From assembly GCA_034670405.1 (NCBI GenBank), contig JAXDDX010000048.1, forward strand, positions 1,984,001-2,048,000: 64,000 nucleotides of DNA, read 5' to 3'. Below are positions 38,301 to 50,300 of this stretch, one piece after another. This stretch comes from Hoplostethus atlanticus. Taxonomy: Eukaryota; Chordata; Actinopteri; Trachichthyiformes; Trachichthyidae. Both the position numbers and the translations under genes were made by a program. Position 1 is the stretch's first letter; each line of letters starts with the position of its first letter. The notes beneath the pieces were generated by a model that was not told the origin of the DNA, ran no database searches, and saw only the letters and a program-made list of their open reading frames with translations.

Positions 38301-41300
38301 TTAGGTCAATACCAATATTTTTAGCTGATAGTGTGCCAATATTCAATCTTTAAATTTACCATTTTCATGCTAAAAAATGACCAGTATTTCCTCCAGGATT
38401 TTATTCTTGTTAGGGTTAGCAGCTTGGTAGGGTGGCCCACCATACCTATTCAGTGGTAGGGAAACTCTGGGATGCATTACTGCCTTTAAATTAACAATTA
38501 CTTTACAAAACAACATTACAAATTTCATGCCAGGGTTTCCATTCTGTTTTTATGTAGCTGTGGTCAGGGAGGAACCTCCATCATATCAGGTGGACGACAT
38601 TGGATCTGCCAATATCAGCCCGATGTACTATTGCCAAGAGCCATTGATAATTAGAACTTCTTATGTGATTTTCTTTGCTCAAAGTTACGGCTGCATAGCC
38701 TGCAAAACCTGCAAAAATTCTGTACAAAGCTTAGACAATAGGCAGCGTTCCTACACAGGTCTGGAAAGTCTGGAAATGCATGGAAAACACGTTTGGTAAT
38801 TTCCAGGTCTTGATAAGTTTTGAAATTGCACAAAAACTTTGGAAAAAAAGTATGGAAATATATTGTTGTACTGTCCTGCTCTACGGTTTTAGACCCTGCC
38901 ATCTGACATGATTTTGATGTATAGAGTGATATGACAGAGTTAGTACGACAAGTTCTGTGTATGTCATACTGAACAACAAAATCATCAAATCAATAAATTA
39001 AACTCTGGAAAAAGTATGGTATTTTGGAAGCTGTAGGAACTGAATAGCTGCCTGGAAACAGAACAAAGGCAGTGGATGAAAATAAAACAAAATAGCCTAT
39101 TAGAACCTATTACAGGTTGTAAACTAAATAAAAAGGCAACCTACTACAATATATAAACCAAAACTAAATTAAACCTTCCTACCTATTACAAGCTACTACA
39201 GGATATAAGCCAAATCTAAATACAAAATTGCTCTACTGCGGCATTCTACAGGATAAAACCCCAAACAAATCTGCTCTGGAAACAACCCTAGCGTAACACG
39301 TGGCAGCAGCCAGTCGCACGGCTTCAGCCACCACCATCATCACCATCATCATCATCACGGAGGCTGGCATCTCACCTGGAGCTGTTCCATGGCTTGAATT
39401 GTGGATGGGGATTGGCGTGCTGTGGCTTCTGTTGGGGAATTGGATTTTTTTTGCTGGGTCCTCGGGTGTTTCTCTTGGGGCTCAAAGTTGATCTTTGTCT
39501 CGGACCTGGAGCTGGCTCTATTTATTCTCCCTGGCCTCAATGGGATTCCCACTGGTCCACGGCAAGGTTGATGGGGGTGGGTGTGAGTGATTGGGGCATC
39601 CACTTCAGACAGGGCCTGAGTGGCATTGGGGGTCGGGGGCGGTTATTCGTCACTTTCATTCCTATCACAATGGTCTCTGTCCATGTACCCCCTATTAGCA
39701 TTTAGCCTTGAGAGAGCCATTTCATTCAGAGAGGAAGTCACCACGCAGCATTAGGCAGCAGGTAACCAAGGCAAACCCCCCACCCCACCCTCCTCTATTG
39801 GGAAAGAGCTATTGGAGGCCTCAGCACCACTCTGAAGTCCTGTAAAACCCCAATTTCCTGGCCTAATGCAATTAATTAATGACTAATGCTATTTTTTTTA
39901 GAAAGGATAACAATGATGTCATCATTATGTAAAGTTTTGACTGAGTAGTGACATTTCTTCAAACTTTGTAGTGCAGCTGGCTGTGACATTTTGTCATTTT
40001 CATCTTAAAAATGGTCACCTGATTTTATTTTTCACACGCTAAAATACTGTAATCCATACTTTTTCCAGTCATGTTCATGTTGAAATTGTTGGATGCATAT
40101 TTTCATATCACCCCAATTTGCTATATTCTTATTTGTTTATTTTTCTTCACTGTATCTATCACTGTTGGGTACTGCAGCAGCTTGTTAAAGTTTCATCTTA
40201 TGTCACCTTTTGTTGCTTTCAGTTCCTATTGATCATAGTTTTCAGTGAAACAGCCTCTAAAATCCTGAGCCTTACCTTTTTAAAGTCACAGGGAAACAGC
40301 ATTTTCTGGCGTTTGTTAAATGTTAACTTATGATATGGAGAATTGGCAAACAAAGTGAAAAAAATATTTTTCATTTCATTGTGACTTTAAATAATTGCCC
40401 ATATAATTAACCAACTGCGTTCTCATCCGTTCAACTTCAGGAAGTTGTTCAAGTCGCAAGGGACTCAATGGCGCATGTTCAGTGCACGAATACACTGGCA
40501 GCTTCCAGGGCCAAACTGTACGCTTTAAGATGACTTCTGTATGTGGACATGTGATGAGCCTGGATTTCATCGGTGGGTATTACCCATATTACATTCTGTT
40601 TCCCCTTTTAATACTTTTGCACCCAAATGTAATGTTCTTTTTGCCCGTACGTTATGGTGTCACATGCAGTTCTGTATGGGTGATACATTGCCTGCTAGTA
40701 GTAAGGTGGCTGCTTCAAATCCCAACCAATCTCATTAATAACTTCTTGGCCAAAATGTCACTCTCTAGATGAATATTACTTTTAATAGTGAGTGTGGCGC
40801 CTAAAATTTCAAACTGAAATGGGTTTGGAAACTGCATTTTGTGTTGCTGCCCTGGGCGCTCCAAATTGAACATGTCTCAACTTTGGCATTTCGTCTATGT
40901 GAAAATAGCCCTTCAAACAGGGTCTATCAAGGCAGAGCTCTTAGATGAGATGATGATACTTCCCATGTCATATACCCACATCCTCCATTTCAGAATGGGC
41001 TCCTCATCCTCTTTGGGACCAAGCAGAGCAATCGCTAACTTTCTCTGGTCCATTTTTATTTTCAACAATTCTATCCCCTTTGTTACTTCAGGTTAGCACG
41101 CTAATGCTAACTAGATAGCTTGAAGTTGTCAAACTTTGTGTTGCATAGCAACCAGAACGCTCCTTGCGTTCTCTGACCTCTTGCTCTCTCTGTTACTAGC
41201 GATGCTCACAGCTGAACTTGTATTTGAGTAGGACATAAAAGATTATCTGATCATGGGCTAAGGCGAGCTAATCACGGTTATCCAACACAGAAAGCAATTA

Positions 41301-44300
41301 CTTGTCATATGCCGTTGTGGTTTCATCTTTCCCTTGGAGAGAAAAAGGTGTATGTTCATTACCCTGGTCTTCTTTTTCAAGGGAAGTACAACAACTGGGA
41401 CAAGGTGGACCCTGCTGAACTCTTCAGTAAAGCCCCCACAGAGAAGAAGGAAGCCAACCCCAAACTCAACATGGTCAAGTTCCTCCAGGTAGATTTGTGG
41501 CTTATGATTTGAAGGCGACCAATTTATTGTTTTAGGGCAATATAGCATTTTATGCTATACAACATAGTGAAAAACATTTTCCGCACACTTGGATCCAATC
41601 CAATTTACATTTATTAAGCCAAGCTTTGGATCTACAAGACCTTCATTAGAGAATACATGGTGCACAATGCACAGGCAAGCAGGGGTGGAAAGACCCTAAA
41701 ATACCCTACTCAAGTAGATGTAGTTACTTTGCTGAAATTGTACTTAAGTAGAAAGAGAATTACTGGTGTAACAATCTACTTAAGTAAAGTTGCAAAGTAG
41801 AACATTTAAGTAGTAAGTTAAGTTACTGAGTTACTTAAAAAAAGGCATCTTAATATTAAAGGATATCTTAATATTTTTTATAGACTATGTTGATCTCCTA
41901 AAAATAAGTTCATGTCATTGTTTAATCTGTGATTAAAACAAAAAGTATGCAGCAATGCCAATACATTGATTATTTTGCTATTATTTGTTCAACTAGCTAG
42001 GAAGAAAAGAAAACTTGAACGATTATAAAGCCAGGCTAACGTAAACCAAGCTAGGTAGATGTTAACTAAGATGTTACTGTTAATGTCACACTGCTTTCAC
42101 TTCTGATTTTCACAAACTACAATACCCAGGTGGTATTATGTCATGTGACCAGGTGTTGACAGGTGTGCATATGGCCAATTACATGTTTGGGATGTATGGC
42201 TATGTTATACTTTCATTGTGTGCCATGCATGCTCTGATGAAAGTCCTATAGACCCAAAGCTTGGGTTAATAAATGTAAATTGTATGGATCTTATGCTGCA
42301 TTGACGTCATGTTGGATTTACTGTAAATCTGCTGAGCTGCTGTCTAAGGAAAACAAATGTTGTCAGCCAAAAATAATTTTGGATGTGGGAGTTCCAACAA
42401 CTTAAACACGTGCACACTTCCAAGTTGTAGCAATGAGATGTCATCCCATTCTTTTACTTAAATGAGCAGTATTGTGTCAGATGATCTTTTTAACCATGGA
42501 TTCGACTGGTTCTCCAGCACTCCAGGCATGGTGGCCTGTTATTGACCCAATAAAGTGACAGTGATCAGTAAGCTAGCTAATTTTAGCAGAGACCCAACAG
42601 AAATGTCTAGTGAAGAGGTAATCTATCACCATACAAATTACTGACATAACAGTACTGTCTTTAAAAATTGTCCTTCAAAAATCCATAATCTCTCAGCCTC
42701 AGCTAATGATGGCTAAAACCATCAACCTTTGGTAGCCTCTGCATCATCCTACAATTGCATCTTTGGAATATCACTTAAATTGTCTTTAACACTTTTTCCA
42801 CAATTTCTGATGTGATCTCATGTCAGGTTGAAGCCAAGGCGTGTGACTATGTGGTTTTATGGTTGGACTGCGATAAAGAAGGCGAGAACATCTGTTTTGA
42901 GGTAATCTTGGTAATCAAAATCTAGTTTCTCGTTGTCTTGAAACCCAGAGCTGTAAAACTATTATATTATAGATTATTCTAGCTAATGTATAATGCTCTG
43001 CTGCAAGTTGTGGTTTAACTATGTGGGCTGGGGGTATATCAGTGGCACAGAGAGGTCCCTTCTTAACCAACTAATCTGGTTAAAATATGTCAACTTAACC
43101 CAGGTAAATTTATACTCTGATTATGAGAAACCTGGTTAAGATGCCTGGCTTACTCCCATATTCAACAAGTTACAATGTCATGGAAACCTCTTATTGCTTT
43201 CACTTTCACAGATGTTGATGAACCAGAGTAAGTATTGCCTGTAACTTCAGGTTATTTGCCAGGGGCGTCACGAAGATCCCTCAAATTACTATATATCCTG
43301 TATTAGAAGTAAGCTATGATTGCTCAGTAAAAGAGGGATATTCTATTAACTGGTTTATTCGGGACAACCTGGAGACTCATATCATAGGGTATCATAGGTT
43401 CGTAGAAACAGATTTGCCCTGAATAAAACCTTCACCAGCATGTGACCAATAGCTGGTTAGTCCACATGGCAACATAGCTACTGATATATTTACCTTTTTG
43501 AGTGCTCATTCACCATTTCTCTTGCCTCCCAGGTCTTGGATGCCATTCAGCCAGTGATGAACAAGCCGTACGGCAGGGACCAGACCATCTACCGGGCCAA
43601 GTTCAGCTCCATCACCGACACTGATATCTGGAACGCCATGAACCGTCTAGGAGAGCCCAACCGCAACGAGGCCCTGTCGGTCGATGCTCGTCAGGAGCTG
43701 GACTTACGCATCGGTTGTGCCTTCACTCGGTACACAGCTACCCACAATCACAGACACACTGGTTCTGCCAGGCTGCCATGCTGCGCTGGATTTCCATTGC
43801 TGTACCATACATATTTTGGAGGGACCTTTCGGTGTCCCTATTAGCTGTGGTTCCCAAATCGTGTTGGCCACATATGGTTATGGCTCTTTTCAGCCTGCCC
43901 CGGCACAGTGTTGTCCGTGGAGGCCAAGAGTCTGCAGGTTTTCATTCCATCCAAACACTCAGCAGTTGATTTCAAGCTCCTCCTCTCTGGTGTTAATCAG
44001 TGGAATCAGCGACTGTAGTGTTTGGTGGGAATGAAGTCCTGGGGTCTTAATATACGTTGTTATGCGTTGTTGTGTCCTCCACAATTCAAACCAAAGGGTT
44101 TACTTGCCAGAGTTTTACTTGCCAACTAGGTAAGCTCACACTCTGATACTGAGAAACCCAATAAGATGCCTTTCATCTCTGCAGACTCTTGGACGTTGAG
44201 GACACATGGTTGAAAACCACTGCTCTAGAAAACTGTGTCTCGGATGCTTCTTTAGATTAAATCCATGTTCATTCAGCACAATGTGCTTCAGGTTTATTTA

Positions 44301-47300
44301 ACTGGGACCGTATGTATATTAAAAACAAAAAAATCAAAGAAAACTTGAATTCTGTTGCACTATAGAGCAATGGTTCTCTACCATATTCCACCATGACCCA
44401 ATAGTTGGCAAGTTTTCATTCCATCCAAACACTATAGCAGGTAATTTCCTTGATGACACTTTCAACTAGAGAGGAGGTCATTGAATTTGGCTACAGTAGT
44501 GATTAGTTGGAATGAAAACCTGCAGACTTTTGCTCATGATGCCAGAACCCCATTTCCAGTCCATGAGTTACATTACAGTTGATCCAAGGCAATGCTAAGT
44601 GTGACCTTTACCTTTCTTTCTGTCTGTCAAATATATTTCAGTTTCCAGACCAAGTATTTCCAGGGTAAATACGGCAACCTGGATTCTTCCCTGATCTCAT
44701 TTGGTCCCTGCCAGACCCCAACGCTAGGCTTCTGTGTGGAGCGCCACGACAAGATCCAGTCCTTCAAACCAGAGACATACTGGGTCCTGCAGGCGAAGGT
44801 AAGATCCCCGTTGTCAGCGACCTCCTTATAATACAAATACTCTCTCCAGCCAGGGGTATAGTGACAGACATGCTGTGTTTTGTGTCAGGTGTTCAAAGGA
44901 AAGGACACCCCTCTGATGCTAGACTGGAACAGGGGGAGGGTCTTCGACAGGGAGGTGGGTCAGATGTTCGTCAACCTGGTCAAGACCTCCAGGGAGGCCC
45001 GGGTAAGAACAGACCTCAACACTGTAGAATGTATTCCAAGTTGACTGGCAATTAAAAATGGAACCAATATGAGGTGCGGTGCATTCCCAAGAGTAAGCAG
45101 CAGCACAAGACACTCAATGAGACAAAACAAGAACCCCCTGTAGAAGGTTCTGCGAATTGTTTACCCTCTGAATACATTTTAAGTTGCCAAAGATCAAGGG
45201 ATTTTAAATTGGCCAGAAAATGACAACAGAATTATTATATACATCCTGTCACCCAACCCTAAGGCTAAACTGATTTTGAGCTCACCTCACTGACGTCTGA
45301 TATAAGCTGTGTAATTCTGCCCTCAACTACAGGTGGAGTCTGTGAGTAAGAAGGAGAAGGCCAAGCAGAGGCCACAGGCCTTGAACACAGTGGAGATGTT
45401 GCGAGTGGCCAGCTCTGCCCTAGGTGCGTCAGCAGCAGTTAGAATTAAACATATGCAGTACTTAGCAATTAGTTCTCGCTGTGGTAATTTAGTTTATGAG
45501 TTGGGATTTGTATTTGAGTGTTTGATACGTGCAGTTTGACCCTCAGTGATCCCAACAATAGATTAAATGTGGGTGAATTCATGTAATAGTCTATTGATAT
45601 GTCGTCAGTAGTCAATGCTGGAAAAATGGACATAATTTCAAATAATAATTCATTGGAATTGTTGTTTTTGTGCCCAGAGATAGTCGAGTGGTTGACTTAC
45701 TAACCTCTGGAGCTACACGTATGCTCCAACTGGCCTGGGGTGGGTTTCCCAGATAGCGATTGATCTTGAAAATTCAGATTTAGACTGGCAGAGTCCTGTA
45801 GCCTATAAAAAGAGGTTCACCTGAAGTTTCTTGCTTACAACATGGCAGAAGATAAAAAGAGAAGAGCAATATTTCCAAACAGGAAATCCAGTGTTAAAAA
45901 TATAGATTTATATAGCGTTGTAGAAAAGATAAAGGACTAGCTTTTTTTTCAAGTATGGAATGCTGGGGCCGAAAGATGATGCAGATCATGCTTTTGACAT
46001 GTTGTGGAGTGCAGGTTAAACAGCAATCTGTGCCGGCAGTAAAGGATCTTAGGCCTAGACGCCACCTGCAAAGAGATAGATGAAATCTCACGACTAGCAC
46101 CAGGTCATGGTGGACGAACGAGAGATTTCACGTACTATGTGAGTTGAGACATGTGGGAAACACTTGTGAAATTCATGTATGTCTTGAAGAGTTACTTAAA
46201 AATATACATGCGCTATGATGCCTTTTGGGAAACCCACCCCTGATTAGTTCCCTGTCTTTATATCTCAGCAAACAGAGGGCGTAGCTTTACAGTATTCAGT
46301 TATAGACTGTCTTGGCTTCAGCAAGCTTACTTTTGATACCTACAGAAAATGCTGACAAAAGTCAACAGTAGTTTAGCTTAAATAATTCTGCAAATCCACA
46401 TTCACCCACTCACAAAATAATAATCAATGTTTGTGAGGCATAGCATTCATAGCACATGAAGAATATCAGACTGTGTGCAGGTCTTAGATTAGATATTAGA
46501 TTATTGTATCTAAACTCAGTAAGCCGACAACTCGTCCGGTATTCAGACTAGCTGGGGGCAACATTATGTTGGAAATGACGTACGCAGAATATGACTGGTT
46601 CAATTATGAACGAGGCGTGACATGGCTGATGTTTTCGATGTCTCAGGTATGGGTCCTCAGCATACCATGCAGATTGCAGAGCGCCTGTACACGCAGGGCT
46701 ACATCAGCTACCCACGTACCGAGACCACCCACTATCCAGAGAACTTTGACCTCAAGGGAACCTTGAAGCAGCAGATGAACAACCCCTACTGGGCACAGGA
46801 GGTGAGAGCCACCATGGTGCCAAGGATACAAAAAATGAACTGATTCATTCAAGGCGAGCAGCGCATGGAAATGTAAACACACTCATGGGCCTTGACTGTA
46901 TTTATGCTCACGGGCACACAGTCTGACTACTAACGATAAGTTTTACCTCGCCACCAGGTGAAGGCTCTGCTATCGGCCGGATTGAACCGACCCAGGAAAG
47001 GAGCGGATGCTGGAGACCATCCTCCCATCACCCCCATGCGAGCTGCCTCAGAGGCAGAGCTGGGTGGGTCATAGCTGTATTTGTGCCATGTTGAAAATCT
47101 CAAAAGTCATCAATACCTATTGTACAATGTACAAAATAAGATAGCTAGCATCCACATATTGGCTGTTGCAGGGAATGTAAAAGATTTAGATTCTATAGTG
47201 AACCACTCCCTATTCACCCCTCGACTAAGGAACTTCCTGTTCTTGCCTTCCCCATAGGAAGTGACGGCTGGCGGCTGTATGAGTACATCACGCGACATTT

Positions 47301-50300
47301 CATTGCCACCATCAGCGAGGACTGCAAGTACCTGCAGACCACCATTGACTTCAGCATTGGCACCGAGGCCTTCTCATGCAGCGGCAAGACCCTCATATCA
47401 TCAGGTAAGGCCTGCTGGCCAGACCCTCAGCTTAGTATACCTCATCCTCTGGACTTGCCGTTTGTTTGTTTTTTTAAAGCTGCACAAGGCAACTTTGCAC
47501 GTTTGCGGCTACAAATGGCAGCGAGAGATAACTGTTGGAAGACTTTTTGAAGTTCAATACTCAGAAATCATTTAATGTGACGTCAGTAAACTGCACACAG
47601 CATGCTAATCAGTGTCCACATTTAACATCTTGTCTCACCTGCTGGTAAGCTAAAAGAGCAAAAGCCAAATAACTCTTTTCTATCCTAGTGGAGTGGCATT
47701 TAAAGTTCGCCCCCATTTCTCACTTGGGCTATATTGTGTCACTGTAAAAACAAAACCTGAATTTCATGACATATTAATGCTGCATCTTTAAGTTATCAGT
47801 GTTGGACAGTAGTGTTGCTACAAGTAGTGGCGTTACTAGTTTAACTACATTTCTCAGTAGCGTGGTGGTAGCGTTGCTGTTTTCTGAATCAAATAGCTTT
47901 TCAGTAGCGAAGCTCTTTTATTGGTCAAGTAGTGCGGTAGCGTCCACACAAGCTACATTTTCCCAAGCATTCCTGAAGCTCAAGCGCAGCGGCGCTTTCT
48001 GCTGCGGTCTGAAATAAAACTGCTAAGGATCAGTAAGTGACGCCACCGCCATACACGGACCTGTATGTGTAGCCGACAGAAGCACTTCCGTATGACGGTG
48101 ACATCACGTACCAATCCTTGGGCTGATGCCAGCGACTTGTCTGCTGCAGGCGAATACAGACCCGCAAGCTTGAGTTTACTTGATGGAAAAATGGCAGAGG
48201 GTGAGGACGGAGAGGAATTGATCCCGAGGGAGTCGCCCTGGCCGTACCTCAAGCTAACACATGAGTTTAAGTGAAACAAATGATGTGTTCAGGTGCTTAC
48301 TGTGCAACCCGAAGAAGAAGCTGCTCTCATCTTCCAAGACCTCAAACACTAATTTAATAAACAATTGAACTGAACATTTTTTGCCTGCCTATCTGTTTGA
48401 CTGATCAGCATTGACTTGGAATGGAGTTGGTTAAATGTAAAAAAATAAAATAAAATAGCTTTGATGTAGTAAACTACTTTTGCCATGTTGCTGTAGCTTA
48501 GCTTGCTACATTTCTCTGGGGGGTAGCTTCACTGTAGTGAAGCTTCATTTAATGTAGAGTAATGTAGAGCTTAGCTCACTACACTTTCCAAGTAGCTTGC
48601 CCAACACTGTAAGTTACAGTGAGACATTTTGAATATATTTGGCTCTAATTTGACCTTTCATGCTAGGAAGTCTTATGTCAGGTCCCATACATGTGAATGG
48701 GATTTTAGGTGTAAGGGTGATTTCTGTTTCAAAAATGCTGGAGCACAGTGAGGAATTGCTAATAAAAACTCAAAATGTACTCTCATTATATTTTTGTCAT
48801 GGCCTGGCTAACTGTGTAATCCATCCACAGGGTTCACGGAGGTGATGCCATGGCAGGGCATCCCTCTGGAGGAGGCCATGCCAGGTTGTGAGCGTGGAGA
48901 CACTTTCACGGTAGACGAGATCAAGCTGGTGGAGAAGCAGACCAGCCCCCCGGACTACCTGACCGAGGCTGAACTAATCACCCTCATGGAGAAACATGGC
49001 ATCGGTATGCTTTTACACTGGACATAAGAGTGACTGTGTGTGTGTTTGAAGGAAAGGGCATGATATATTGAAACTGGAAAGTGATATAGAAGGAAAGAAG
49101 TAAGGAAGGCAAGAAAGAAGGAACGGTTGATCTCTGTACAGTATATGTTAGTCCAAATGGCCTCAAGATGTCACTGCAATTCATGTGTATTTACTTGCAT
49201 TTTGAGTCTGAAGGTGGCCCGTTCAAATCCTTGGAGGAAATCTTTCCTACATACAGCAAGAAGTGGCTAGATGAAGCTGTGTTTGGATGTGATGGATTAC
49301 TTCCTGAGTGTATACAGAACAGATACAATCAAAGTTGTTTTTTTTTAGTGCTTGTGCACTAAAGTGAATGGTGGACTTGGACATTAAGTCTGAGAGGTTT
49401 GAGATGTACTAAGTTGATTTTAACAACAAAAAAAACTATTTTTCACACATCTGAAGAAGGAAGGCACTGCATCAGATGCAGTCTTCGACCAGGATTTCCT
49501 TCTAGGTTTTGAAAAGGTTGCATTCAGACTCCAGAAGCAAGTAAATGCAAATTAATTGCAGTGACTTCTTGAGGCTGTGTGGCATTGCCACAAGAGTTAG
49601 CGGGAATACAGCTTAGTGTGATAGGTTTATGAAAACAAAGCCTTGCAAGGTCAAACCTCACCATGTGTTATCTTTATCTGCCTAAATTAACTATATTTGT
49701 ATACTGGTCAGCTTTCAAGGACTAAATAAATCAGACTCAAGGTTATCCAGGTGAACAGGGGTGATGTCCCTTTAAGAAAGGTAAGCCTGGGAGAACAAAG
49801 AGAGAAGAGAGAGAGAAGAGTTTGACAGGGAAGAAGAGAGCTCTGTCTTTTGGGGCATATTCAGCCATTCATAATTTGAAATAAATAAGTAGCTGGATGA
49901 GTTCGAAGAAGACCAGGAGAGAGGAGCACGGACCGTCAGTAGCGGAAAGGATTCAATGCCAGGCCGGGATCTAGAGCGTCCTGACACAACCACCAATGAG
50001 GTTGATCCTTTTGGAGCTATTCTTGTTTTTTTGGATGCAATGCATTGCTGTTTTTGGGGATATATTTTTGCATTTTGAAGGGGGAGCGCCAAACGCTGGA
50101 TGTGACAACTTTTAATATATAACTAGGCTTTGAGAAGTAGCTGATTGTTTGTGGGGGGCATATGTTCACTACAGGTAAAAGCTCTTATATTGCCCTCTTC
50201 TCTCCTTCCTCCAGGTACTGATGCCAGCATCCCGGTCCACATCAACAACATCTGCCAGAGGAATTATGTGACGGTAGAGAACGGACGCAAGCTGAAGCCC

